Shown: positions 51,634 through 59,575 of the stretch, one piece after another
Layout of the letters: every line of letters begins with the position of its first letter
Position numbering within the stretch: position 1 is the first letter of the stretch
DNA from: IMCC26077 sp964418325
GTDB lineage: Bacteria; Actinomycetota; Actinomycetes; Nanopelagicales; Nanopelagicaceae
Direction: 5' to 3'
Assembly (NCBI GenBank): GCA_964418325.1
Contig: CAYQLC010000005.1
Location: forward strand, 10,089 to 74,088
Length of the DNA: 64,000 nucleotides
Notes under the pieces: generated by a model
Seen by the model: the letters and a program-made list of their open reading frames with translations, nothing else
The model's database searches: none
What the model was told of the DNA's origin: nothing
Program-made: the position numbers and the translations under genes

Positions 51634-52323
51634 TTATCCGCTATAGCCATAAACGCCACGAACTTGATCACGGATAACCAGACCACCTTCTAGTTCGATC
51701 ACTCGTTTACGCATTTGATCAACGATTCCGCTGTCGTGAGTAGCCATAACCACTGTTGTCCCAGTTCTATTAATCCGGTCGAGCAATTTCATAATTCCAA
51801 CGCTCATAGTGGGATCAAGATTTCCGGTTGGCTCGTCTGCAATCAGGATGGCCGGGTGGCTGACGAAGGCACGAGCGATCGCTACTCGTTGTTGCTCACC
51901 GCCAGAAAGCTGTGATGGGCGACGGTCGCCATACCCTTCGAGGCCAACGAGTTCGAGAACCTCAGGGACTTCGCGATTGATCTCCTTCTTTGAATAGCCA
52001 AGGACGTGGAGGGTGAAGGCGACATTCTCAAAAACTGTCTTATTTGGCAGGAGCCGGAAATCTTGGAAGACAGTTCCCACTTGGCGGCGGAGTTCGGGGA
52101 CTTTCCAACCCGAAAGTTTGCTCAAGTCCTTGCCCGCTACAAAAATCTTGCCTGAGGTCGGGTTCTCTTCTTTGAGAACAAGGCGGAGGAAAGTGGACTT
52201 ACCAGAGCCCGAAAGGCCCACCAAGAAGACGAACTCGCCTTTTGCCACTTCGAGGTTCACACCATCGAGGGCTGGCCGTTCTTGGTTTGGGTAGGTTTTG
52301 CTTACATTCTCAAACTTGATCAA
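51634..52323 (-). CDS. ftsE: cell division ATP-binding protein FtsE
   Basis: A 229-residue ABC ATPase. It has Walker A GLSGSGKST (near residue 37), signature LSGGEQQRVAIARA, Walker B LIADEPTGNLDP and a switch His in MATHDSG. Length is the usual FtsE size. Powers FtsX. Downstream 5-bp repeats and a gap separate it from ftsX. Confidence 0.97.
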   Translation of the reverse strand: MIKFENVSKTYPNQERPALDGVNLEVAKGEFVFLVGLSGSGKSTFLRLVLKEENPTSGKIFVAGKDLSKLSGWKVPELRRQVGTVFQDFRLLPNKTVFENVAFTLHVLGYSKKEINREVPEVLELVGLEGYGDRRPSQLSGGEQQRVAIARAFVSHPAILIADEPTGNLDPTMSVGIMKLLDRINRTGTTVVMATHDSGIVDQMRKRVIELEGGLVIRDQVRGVYGYSG

Positions 52324-52467
52324 CTCGTCGCCACCTCTTCTCCAGGGGATGATTCTAGAGAGAGATGTCGATTTCGGCGGGCTTAAACGCTCTGATCTAA
52401 TGAAAAATCTGAGGAAAACAGCGGGCTATAGCGAAAAAATGTTATGAGATTCGCAGTTAATAAGTTG

Positions 52468-52509
52468 GTGCAGGGTTATTCGTGCAGGGTTATTCGTGCG
52501 GCGTTATTC
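52468..52509. repeat. 14-bp tandem repeat at the 3' end of prfB
   Basis: GTGCAGGGTTATTC is repeated twice (52468-52481, 52482-52495). A third, older copy with two differences (52496-52509) includes the prfB stop codon, so the array looks like a duplication of the gene end. The rest of the ftsE-prfB spacer is unremarkable. Confidence 0.9.
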
Positions 52510-53607
52510 ACTCTGACGTCGCCAACGAATTCCCGCTTCGATGAAATCATCAATCTCACCATCAAGCACCGCGCCGGTATTTCCCACTTCATAGTCATTA
52601 CGTAAATCTTTGACCAATTGATACGGATGCAACACATAGGAACGCATTTGATTACCCCACGAGCCAGAATTATCTCCCTTGAGAGCATCGATTTTTGCTT
52701 GTTCTTCCTGACGACGTCGATCTAATAACTTCGATTGTAGAACTGCCATTGCTGTTGCTTTATTTTGAATCTGTGAACGCTCGTTCTGGCACGAGACCAC
52801 TATTCCTGTGGGAATGTGCGTAATTCGCACAGCTGAATCTGTTGTGTTTACTCCTTGACCACCAGGGCCACTCGAGCGATAAACGTCAATACGTAACTCT
52901 TTCTCATCGATATCGATATGGTCGCTCTGATCAACAACTGGGACGACTTCAACTCCAGCGAAAGAGGTGTGGCGCCTGGCGTTGCTATCGAAGGGCGAAA
53001 TGCGAACTAAACGATGTGTTCCTTGCTCAACCGATAATGTTCCGTAGGCGTATGGTGCACTCACTCGAAAGGTAACTGACTTAATTCCGGCCTCCTCAGC
53101 ATACGAGGTATCCAAGACATCAAATTTGTGCGAATGGCGCTCACACCATCGGGTGTACATTCGAAAGAGCATTTGCGCCCAATCCGCTGCCTCAACACCT
53201 CCAGCTTGTGACCGGATCGTTACAAGGGCATCGCGAGCGTCATACTCACCGTTGAGAAGTGTTCGAACTTCTAATTCTCCAATTGCTTTCGACAGAGCAT
53301 CCAGTTCGCTCTCGGCTTCTCTCAACGAATTCAAGTCTTTTTCCGTTTGAGCAAGATCAATGAGTATGGGTAGATCGGTAAGACGATTTTCAAGTTTAGA
53401 GAAATGATTAATTTCGTTCTGGAGACGTGAAAGCTTACTTGTTACGCGAGTTGCATTTTCTGGGTCATCCCAAAGATTTGGGTTTGCTGCCTCTTGCTCA
53501 AGGGCTACCACTTGCTTTGCCATAGAATCCAAATTCAGCACACTCTTAATTGTCGAGAGTTTCTGGGCAAGTGAATCAATCTCTTGCTCATATTCACGCT
53601 CGGCCAT
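52504..53607 (-). CDS. prfB: peptide chain release factor 2
   Basis: About 367 residues. Terminates at UGA and UAA. The codon-reading SPF motif is in RISPFDSNARRHTSFA, and GGQ is in SSGPGGQGVNTTDSAVR. The frame is continuous, so the programmed frameshift common in other bacteria is absent. ATG 53607 is chosen because TATGAT lies 7 nt upstream and homology starts there; ATG 53619 would overlap that box. Confidence 0.96.
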   Translation of the reverse strand: MAEREYEQEIDSLAQKLSTIKSVLNLDSMAKQVVALEQEAANPNLWDDPENATRVTSKLSRLQNEINHFSKLENRLTDLPILIDLAQTEKDLNSLREAESELDALSKAIGELEVRTLLNGEYDARDALVTIRSQAGGVEAADWAQMLFRMYTRWCERHSHKFDVLDTSYAEEAGIKSVTFRVSAPYAYGTLSVEQGTHRLVRISPFDSNARRHTSFAGVEVVPVVDQSDHIDIDEKELRIDVYRSSGPGGQGVNTTDSAVRITHIPTGIVVSCQNERSQIQNKATAMAVLQSKLLDRRRQEEQAKIDALKGDNSGSWGNQMRSYVLHPYQLVKDLRNDYEVGNTGAVLDGEIDDFIEAGIRWRRQSE

Positions 53608-53614
53608 GAGCGCA

Positions 53615-53620
53615 ATCATA
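53615..53620 (-). promoter_or_regulatory. putative -10 box (TATGAT) for prfB, leaderless
   Basis: Minus-strand TATGAT lies 7 nt before ATG 53607. It is close to the ideal TATAAT. Confidence 0.45.
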
Positions 53621-53643
53621 CTTGTACGGCAGACTTTTAAATC

Positions 53644-54189
53644 TCACCCATTTGTTCTCACCCGCTGGAGTCCTGCCTCGACATGTGCAACAACTTTCGG
53701 ACGAAAATTGACAAATCCCTGTGGGATGAAGGGAAGTTGGACTTCCTTCGAAAGGACAAGTTTGACACGCCCCAAATTACAACTTGCAGATTCAACACTT
53801 TTGGCAGGTGGAAAAGTTCGACTCTTTTCTCGCATATCTAACAACAATTTGCTGCAATCAACTTCAACATAATTCCTTAATTCCTTACTACTAGGTTCGT
53901 AGGCAGTGAAGTAATACTCTTCATAAGCTATTTCCTGATATAAATCGGTGATAAAAATCTCTCCCCATCTCTCTAATTTCATTTTTTCCACGTTAAGAAA
54001 ATAAATGTTGGTAGCTACCATGTAAGCAGACAAAGCCATCAACAAAGTACCAATGAGCATGGGCAAAGCAGAGCCGCGCTCCAATGAGGTAGCCCGTTGG
54101 TAGTAACCCGATGACAACTCTGCGGGTGGTGACACATGGGGTCTACGATCAACTAGACAATAAATGCCCCACTCTTCAATCAACTCCAC
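53644..54189 (-). CDS. Tad-locus pseudopilin-like secreted protein (TadG-like position)
   Basis: A 181-residue protein with a single membrane segment after a charged start (ERGSALPMLIGTLLMALSAYMVATNIY), followed by a soluble domain with two Cys. The RGSA-hydrophobic pattern resembles the pilin-like proteins at the end of actinobacterial tad operons (Rv3655c type). GTG 54189 overlaps the previous gene by 10 bp. Last gene of the tad operon; role in the pilus tip or base is inferred. Confidence 0.65.
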   Translation of the reverse strand: MELIEEWGIYCLVDRRPHVSPPAELSSGYYQRATSLERGSALPMLIGTLLMALSAYMVATNIYFLNVEKMKLERWGEIFITDLYQEIAYEEYYFTAYEPSSKELRNYVEVDCSKLLLDMREKSRTFPPAKSVESASCNLGRVKLVLSKEVQLPFIPQGFVNFRPKVVAHVEAGLQRVRTNG

Positions 54190-54545
54190 TTACCACCTTT
54201 TACGACGGTTTCCATCTTTGTTTCTCCTCCGATGATTATGACCTTCATTAAACTGCCTCGTCGAGGACATGTGCCCAGCACACAAAGAACATCGAGTGAG
54301 GCAGATGAGTTTTGTAGTGCTAGGTACCGCCTCGCCGTACTCACTGATTGAGTCAACTCATCACCCGAAATTATTATCTGAATCACCTCCCGGAACATCT
54401 CTTCATTCCGAAGTCTTACATTTGAATCTGATGTGACTAGGGTGAAGAAAGCAATAAGAGGTAATAGAAAAAGCGAGAGAAAGGCGACAAATTCAACTAT
54501 CGCACTTCCTTGCTCACCCTTGGAACTCTTTGCTCGCAATCCCAT
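54180..54545 (-). CDS. TadE-like pilus assembly protein
   Basis: A 121-residue protein with a basic start and a pilin-type hydrophobic segment EQGSAIVEFVAFLSLFLLPLIAFFTLV, including the Glu five residues into the segment, as in TadE-like pseudopilins. The rest is a small soluble domain with two Cys (VLCVLGTC). 6 bp after the next upstream gene. Confidence 0.75.
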   Translation of the reverse strand: MGLRAKSSKGEQGSAIVEFVAFLSLFLLPLIAFFTLVTSDSNVRLRNEEMFREVIQIIISGDELTQSVSTARRYLALQNSSASLDVLCVLGTCPRRGSLMKVIIIGGETKMETVVKGGKWS

Positions 54546-54551
54546 CCAGAG

Positions 54552-54995
54552 TCACCACTTATCTTGAAGGGTCAAACTTCTCGCTGAAGGAGTGACTGAA
54601 AAAAATCCAACTCGCAAATCCTTCCCGACTAAAACCAACTGAAGAAATACTCGCTCCCCTATCGGAAAGTGCATCACATGAAAATCTTTGATATCTAAAT
54701 CATGACTATTAATCAAGGACTGTGTCCGATCTAGAGAATGCGAAATTCCCGAATCTCTTGCTAGTTCTCGCCCAATCAATATTGCGCTTGAATTTAACTT
54801 ATTTACAGTCAGCGCAAATTGAAAGAGAGATAGAATCGCAATCATTAGGAAAATTGTTGGTACGATAAAAATCAAGGAATCAATGCTTCCTTCTTCTTTG
54901 GGTGCACGGACTATCGATCCTCTTCCCGTCCCGACTCTTCGAGCGCATCCGGGCGGGGACTTCTCAGGTATCAAGAGGGACTTCTCAGGTATCAA
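54552..54995 (-). CDS. TadE-like protein with start region inside a 21-bp repeat
   Basis: A protein of up to 147 residues. After a ~35-residue polar N-terminus comes one membrane segment (EEGSIDSLIFIVPTIFLMIAILSLFQFALTV) and a soluble domain. The only usable start codons before the membrane segment are TTGs in the 21-bp repeat units (54995, 54974, and others beyond the gap). Each has GAGAAG 6 nt upstream in the preceding unit. The N-terminus would be (LIPEKSP/L)n, with n unknown because the array is cut by a gap. The coordinates given start at the first TTG on this side. Confidence 0.6.
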   Translation of the reverse strand: MIPEKSLLIPEKSPPGCARRVGTGRGSIVRAPKEEGSIDSLIFIVPTIFLMIAILSLFQFALTVNKLNSSAILIGRELARDSGISHSLDRTQSLINSHDLDIKDFHVMHFPIGERVFLQLVLVGKDLRVGFFSVTPSARSLTLQDKW

Positions 54996-55139
54996 GANNN
55001 NNNNNNNNNNNNNNNNNNNNNNNNNNNNNNNNNNNNNNNNNNNNNNNNNNNNNNNNNNNNNNNNNNNNNNNNNNNNNNNNNNNNNNNNNNNNNNNNNGGG
55101 ACTTCTCAGGTATCAAGAGGGACTTCTCAGGTATCAAGA
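54956..55139. repeat. 21-bp tandem repeat in the tad operon, interrupted by gap
   Basis: Two perfect copies on each side of the gap (54956-54997 and 55098-55139). The unit begins GGGACTTCTC and ends GGTATCAAGA. Being 21 bp, it keeps frame and would encode a 7-residue repeat on the minus strand. Confidence 0.95.
54998..55097. other. assembly gap (100 N) in the tad operon
   Basis: 100 N inside the 21-bp array; the flanks are identical over 42 bp. Confidence 0.99.
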
Positions 55140-55144
55140 AGGTG

Positions 55145-55498
55145 TTACCGGATTGCATTCATCGAATCGAGTGAATTTCGAAGAATTTGGTTGAGGCGAG
55201 GTGCGGCAACTGTCCAAATTCCAGTCACTAGTCCAGCGGTCATTAAAACGACTAGCACCCAGCCAGGAACATCGCCTCGCTCGTTGGAGATCTCTCCTAT
55301 TTCCCCCTTTTTCCCTCGCAAGGTTCTAGATAAATCGCTGATAGATTGAAAAGCGATATCTTGGAACATAAAGAATCGACGTGCGATGCACACAATCAAA
55401 TACTCGATACGAAACATGACGTCTTTTATGTTATCGACGTGAGTAAGAAAAAAAATACTTAAGGTATGAAAATCTAATTCTTGAGAGACTTTCTTCAT
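55145..55498 (-). CDS. small membrane protein of the tad locus, possible Flp-like pilin
   Basis: A 117-residue protein. A strong GGAGGA ribosome-binding site 5 nt before ATG 55498 fixes the start. The conserved part is RGDVPGWVLVVLMTAGLVTGIWTVAAPRLNQIL near the C-terminus: one hydrophobic helix after a charged Gly-containing site, as in Flp-type prepilins. The place between tadC and tadE-like genes is where the pilin is expected in actinobacterial tad operons. The N-terminal ~60 residues are unusually long for a prepilin leader, so the assignment is tentative. Confidence 0.6.
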   Translation of the reverse strand: MKKVSQELDFHTLSIFFLTHVDNIKDVMFRIEYLIVCIARRFFMFQDIAFQSISDLSRTLRGKKGEIGEISNERGDVPGWVLVVLMTAGLVTGIWTVAAPRLNQILRNSLDSMNAIR

Positions 55499-55577
55499 GC
55501 CACTCCTCCAAAAAATACGGATCGATTTTGGTAATCATTCCTTAGTAGAACTTCTGTATAGATGAACACCAAAAAGT

Positions 55578-56540
55578 TCAAGGACTAATGACTAACTGTT
55601 GCAACTGTTGAAAACTCGGCCACAAGGCAAAGAGAACTGATATCGGCAACAAAAGGAAGACCACAGGAACCATCATTTTTACCTCTGCCCGACCAGCTCG
55701 TTCCATTAAGGATCTTCGTTGACTCTCCCGGATACTCAAGGAGTATTCATTTAACTGTGAAGATAACGGCGTACCACGAGCAAGGCTTATTGTGATGACA
55801 TCCACGAAATTAGCTACCGAAGATGAGCGGATGCGCCTAGAAACTCCATCAAATGCATACTGCGTTGATTCCCCAGAGCTAATTTGTGATTGCAATATAG
55901 CCAGTTCCCGCATTAATGGACTTGAACGTGATCTTTGCTGGTTATTTGATAATGCTCCAGCCAAAATCCATTTTCGACTACGTGCAGTGGGAATTGATGT
56001 TTGACCATCAGAACTCTCAAGACCCTCAAATTCCCTAATTACTCGTGATACCGCACCAAGAAATGGTAAGCCTGAGTTAAGTGCAAGCGATAATGATTCC
56101 ACAAAATCGGGAAATTCTAGATCGAAATCATCGCGGTATTGCCGAACTACCCGCTTTCGATAGCCAATAAGCCAATACGAGAAGGAAATTGATAGAACAA
56201 GAATTAATACCAATGTTTGGAATTGGCTCAATCCAATAACCTGCGAAATAAAGAGTGGCAAAAGTGCTATTAATGTGGACTTCGCAAAAAGTTCACGAAT
56301 TATTTCTAACCGAGTGATACCTGTTAGTTCAAAAATATCATCTATATTTCTCAAAAAATTCATTTTGGTTTTTGTCGTTAATGAATTACTTACGTTAGAC
56401 GGTAAATTACGCTTCGAAAATGTATTAAATTCACGGGTGCAGCCGACTATATACTTATAAACCAGAGCAATTCCTAGTATTAGTAGTGCAACGTAAGTAC
56501 AAAAAAAGAGGTAATTGAGATTCATGAATAGCATAGTCAT
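55578..56540 (-). CDS. tadC: Tad pilus inner-membrane platform protein TadC
   Basis: A protein of about 320 residues of the T2SSF family. It has an N-terminal span, a cytosolic domain with LEFPDFVESLSLALNSGLPFLGAV and ISLARGTPLSSQL, and C-terminal spans ending in FLLLPISVLFALWPSFQQL. ATG 56540 forms an ATGA overlap with the tadB stop, which decides the start among several ATGs. Confidence 0.9.
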   Translation of the reverse strand: MTMLFMNLNYLFFCTYVALLILGIALVYKYIVGCTREFNTFSKRNLPSNVSNSLTTKTKMNFLRNIDDIFELTGITRLEIIRELFAKSTLIALLPLFISQVIGLSQFQTLVLILVLSISFSYWLIGYRKRVVRQYRDDFDLEFPDFVESLSLALNSGLPFLGAVSRVIREFEGLESSDGQTSIPTARSRKWILAGALSNNQQRSRSSPLMRELAILQSQISSGESTQYAFDGVSRRIRSSSVANFVDVITISLARGTPLSSQLNEYSLSIRESQRRSLMERAGRAEVKMMVPVVFLLLPISVLFALWPSFQQLQQLVISP

Positions 56541-57355
56541 TCGACTGAAAAAGAGTCTGAGATTTTGGTGATCCATTTATACGCGACTATAGTTATTGCA
56601 AGTCCGATAAAGAGCACGATTCGTCCTGCACTAGAGTTGTAAGCAGCCACAGTTTGTGAATGTAGCGAGAGCACTAGAAGTAATAACCATGGAGTTAAGG
56701 ATGCTAACGCTGCACCATTTTTAATCCAATTCTGCCTAATTGCTATTTCATCGAGCGCGCGCTCTCGATTTCTTAAATGCATGCTTAGGTTCCTTAAAAT
56801 AGGACCAATCTCTTGCCCTCCATAGTCCCGGGCTATCAGGATTGTAGATTTTAGTTGCGCTGCCATGCGTGTATGAGATTTTGTTCCACGATTTCTCGCT
56901 GCTTTCACAAAATCATTTAAAGCTGCCGCCAAACTTCCCGATTCTTTAAAGGACTTCTCAAAACTATTGAACTCTTCATGAAGTGATTGGGGACCTCGGG
57001 TAGCCATCTCAATTACTGCCATATGTAGTGAAACTCCCGAGGCAGTGGCTGTAGAGAGTTGATCGATTACAAGGGGCCAGGATTTCCGACGGTTTTCCGC
57101 CTCTTTTCTTATTTTCTGCCTCCTATAAATAATTGGAAAGTAACTTACGATAAGTGAAATTGGGAGAGAAATATTGGTACTTCGTGTAATTAAGTACATC
57201 ATCGAGAAAGTAAATACAAATACTGACAAGAATTTAGTCAATCCAATTAAGTGAGCTTTCGTTCTTCGTGATTTGTGAAATTCTTTAAACCGCGCGCCTC
57301 GGGCAAAAAGTAAAATAGTTCCACAGCAAAATAGGAGAGAGGAAATAAATCTCAT
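56537..57355 (-). CDS. tadB: Tad pilus inner-membrane platform protein TadB
   Basis: A 272-residue T2SSF-family protein. Spans near residues 5-20 and 43-75, a cytosolic domain with WPLVIDQLSTATASGVSLHMAVIEMA and DYGGQEIGPILRNLSMHLRNRERALDEI, then two C-terminal spans. It pairs with TadC to form the platform on which TadA acts. Overlaps tadA by 4 bp. Confidence 0.9.
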   Translation of the reverse strand: MRFISSLLFCCGTILLFARGARFKEFHKSRRTKAHLIGLTKFLSVFVFTFSMMYLITRSTNISLPISLIVSYFPIIYRRQKIRKEAENRRKSWPLVIDQLSTATASGVSLHMAVIEMATRGPQSLHEEFNSFEKSFKESGSLAAALNDFVKAARNRGTKSHTRMAAQLKSTILIARDYGGQEIGPILRNLSMHLRNRERALDEIAIRQNWIKNGAALASLTPWLLLLVLSLHSQTVAAYNSSAGRIVLFIGLAITIVAYKWITKISDSFSVE

Positions 57356-58458
57356 TGCCCTTGCTTTCGATTTCCAAAACTCTTGTTAGATTCATGAAGG
57401 TTTAGGGAATCTTCGCTTCGTTTCAGTATTTGCTCTCGAAGAGTCTCAAACTTGGGATACAAATCAAAATCTATTTGACCCCATCTATATTTTCCTGATT
57501 CCCATTTAATCAAGTGTTCGACTTTGAGCGAGTTTCTCTCTCCTTGTTTGCATACAACTGAAACTCGAGAGATTCTCCGGGTTCCACCTCGATCTTTTTC
57601 ACAGTGAATAACGATGTCGATATTTTCTTTAACTGCTTCAAGAGTAAAGTCTCGATTAATATTTGTACCAGCTAAAAGTGGTAAAGCAGCTATCTTGCGT
57701 AGAGCGTCAACTGGAGAGTTGGCATGTATGCTCGCTAAACCCGGAATTCCGGAATTCAGCGCTAGAAGTAGATCGAGAGCCTCAGCTCCCCGAATTTCTC
57801 CTATCACCAGGTGCGTGGGACGCATTCGAAGCGCTTCGCGCACCAATGTGCGTAGTGTGACTTCTCCCTGGCCCTCGAGATTAGCCTGACGAGTCTGTAA
57901 TGCCACATGATCCGCGACTCTCGGCACAAGTTCGAAGACCTCTTCAATCGAAATAAGCCTGCTGGAAAGAGGTAATTCACCGAGGAGAGAGTTGAGAACG
58001 GTGGTTTTACCAGCTTGGGTAGCACCACTAATCAGAATATTTGCCTGCGACAACACTACATCGCGAAGCAGTTCCGCAACTATTAAGTTGATTGATTGAA
58101 CTTCCACTAAATCTTCAAGCCCAAAAGCCCTCAGAGCCCTTTTTCGTATATTCAACGTCCAATATTCAGCGGTGATATCTGGAATAACTACATGTAAACG
58201 AGCACCATTTGGAAGTCGGGCATCAACAAAAGGTTGAGATAGATCCACCCTTCTGCCGCTCCATGCCAACATACGTTCAATGCAGTCTCTTATCTCCTGC
58301 CCCGACATAAATATTGGGATGAGTTCGGTTTTCCCATTACGTGCGATGAAAATCCGATTTGGTGAATTAATCCAAATCTCCTCTATTGAATCATCTTCTA
58401 AGAATGGTCGTAGTGGACCATCCTGTGGAGTAATTTCGCTTGTTTGACTGACATTCAC
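57352..58458 (-). CDS. tadA: Tad pilus secretion ATPase TadA (CpaF)
   Basis: A 368-residue type II/IV secretion ATPase. Walker A is GATQAGKTTVLNSLL (near residue 146). The Walker B/Asp-box area is RPTHLVIGEIRGAEALDLLLALNSGIPGLASIHANSP with the His box. Short N-terminal domain. It drives assembly of Flp-type pili. The ATG at 58458 has no clear ribosome-binding site. First gene of tadA-tadB-tadC-pilin-like-tadE-like x2-tadG-like. Confidence 0.93.
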   Translation of the reverse strand: MNVSQTSEITPQDGPLRPFLEDDSIEEIWINSPNRIFIARNGKTELIPIFMSGQEIRDCIERMLAWSGRRVDLSQPFVDARLPNGARLHVVIPDITAEYWTLNIRKRALRAFGLEDLVEVQSINLIVAELLRDVVLSQANILISGATQAGKTTVLNSLLGELPLSSRLISIEEVFELVPRVADHVALQTRQANLEGQGEVTLRTLVREALRMRPTHLVIGEIRGAEALDLLLALNSGIPGLASIHANSPVDALRKIAALPLLAGTNINRDFTLEAVKENIDIVIHCEKDRGGTRRISRVSVVCKQGERNSLKVEHLIKWESGKYRWGQIDFDLYPKFETLREQILKRSEDSLNLHESNKSFGNRKQGQ

Positions 58459-58568
58459 TACGAAACACTCTCGTGACTCTCGCTTTTACTTATCTACTAA
58501 TCCCTAGCTATTGAAGAATTATCTTCTATGGGTATAGGAGCAGTTACATCGGGTAAAGCGCTACCCCA

Positions 58569-58608
58569 TATTCTGATCGAGTTTCTTCTATTCTGATCGA
58601 GTTTCTTC
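58569..58608. repeat. 20-bp direct repeat at the 3' end of the GGDEF-like gene
   Basis: Two perfect tandem copies (58569-58588 and 58589-58608) of a unit starting TATTCTGATC and ending GAGTTTCTTC. The junction lies in the stop codon, so the last codons of the gene are duplicated downstream. Confidence 0.93.
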
Positions 58609-59133
58609 GCCAACAGTTGTGAGCAAAAGCTGCTCGAGCTTAGAAATTGCTTCAACCAAGAATTGTGGCGAAGAGTGGGAACTTATTGAGTAAGAGGTTC
58701 TCAGCTTCATGCCAACGACGGCAACTCCTAATGGCTCAACACGGCTTATTAATTTTTCACTAACTTCATCATAACTTCCAGAGGTCATTATCAGGATATC
58801 TGCAAAAGTGTACCGGGCTACTAAATCGTTTGTTCGAAAAATTTGGGTAATAGAATTGCTAAGCAATAACACTCTTGCTGCTAATTCGTATAACTCCTGC
58901 TCATTTCTATCGCTGATTTCTCGATCAGGTCTGACTGCCAGTGAATTCTGGTTTCTCTCCTCATTTTCTAAAAGAGAGAGCAAAAACAGATTGATGTCAT
59001 CTCCGGATCTTTCTGCAGATTTGATCTCTCTCCATGCACTCTCTAAGAAAGCGGGAAAAGCAAGCAACCCAGTTAGTAAGTCTTTTAGACCATCGTGTTT
59101 TGTAAACTGGCGAGCGTCAATTTTGTCTCTCAT
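58588..59133 (-). CDS. degenerate GGDEF-domain protein, N-terminus lost in gap
   Basis: The visible 181 residues follow the diguanylate cyclase fold: LKDLLTGLLAFPAFLESAWREIK matches DxLTGLxNRxxF, a helix ELYELAARVLLLSNSITQIFRTNDLVARY precedes the active-site turn, and later VGMKLRTSYSIS matches the closing strand. At the catalytic turn the GGDEF sequence is replaced by TFADI (residues 109-113), so cyclase activity is unlikely. The ATG at 59133 sits one base from a gap, so the real protein may be longer (sensor or membrane part). It lies 129 bp upstream of tadA on the same strand and may signal to the pilus (inference). Confidence 0.6.
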   Translation of the reverse strand: MRDKIDARQFTKHDGLKDLLTGLLAFPAFLESAWREIKSAERSGDDINLFLLSLLENEERNQNSLAVRPDREISDRNEQELYELAARVLLLSNSITQIFRTNDLVARYTFADILIMTSGSYDEVSEKLISRVEPLGVAVVGMKLRTSYSISSHSSPQFLVEAISKLEQLLLTTVGEETRSE

Positions 59134-59134
59134 T

Positions 59135-59234
59135 NNNNNNNNNNNNNNNNNNNNNNNNNNNNNNNNNNNNNNNNNNNNNNNNNNNNNNNNNNNNNNNNNN
59201 NNNNNNNNNNNNNNNNNNNNNNNNNNNNNNNNNN
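59135..59234. other. assembly gap (100 N) between membrane protein and GGDEF-like gene
   Basis: 100 N. The 3' end of one gene and the 5' end of another are missing; no shared repeat in the flanks. Confidence 0.99.
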
Positions 59235-59575
59235 GCAAGAACCGCAAAGGTTCCAAGCATCAGTGAAATTCCAGGCCAACCGCCCTGCCAGATGTAATAC
59301 GAAACCGCCAATGCAATGAGGTTAGCCAACATTGCCGGCGAATTTCCATATCTTTTTCCCCTTCTAATCCCCTTTGCAGCCATGAGAAGTCCAAAGCCAC
59401 CTAGAATCGCAAAGATAATCTCGGCAATAAGAGCATCTACATTCTTAACTTGTGAAATGAACGATTCGACAATCAGAAAAAGCGCTGCAAAAAATAGTAG
59501 TAACGCTTCGCCTGCAACGATAGTTGACGTTAAGCGACGGAGAAAAAGCTCATCCTTAAATTTTGCAATCACCAC
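59235..59575 (-). CDS. four-span membrane protein, C-terminus lost in gap
   Basis: The first 113 residues of a membrane protein: FLRRLTSTIVAGEALLLFFAALFLI, then AEIIFAILGGFGLLMAAKGI, then two more spans (AMLANLIALAVSYYIWQ, ISLMLGTFAVL). The layout is like the actinobacterial DUF4233-type small membrane proteins, but the match is from overall pattern only. The start (GTG 59575) overlaps the SDR stop, so they are co-transcribed. It could alternatively be the membrane part of the GGDEF-like protein if the gap is short. Confidence 0.5.

Noticed and set aside
52504..53619. Programmed +1 frameshift in prfB
   Set aside because: The RF2 frame is continuous with no in-frame UGA near the start, so no frameshift is needed.
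59117..59575. Single gene spanning the gap from the membrane protein to the GGDEF-like domain
   Set aside because: The two parts are in different frames across the 100 N, and the gap length is arbitrary; kept as two partial genes with the fusion noted as an alternative.
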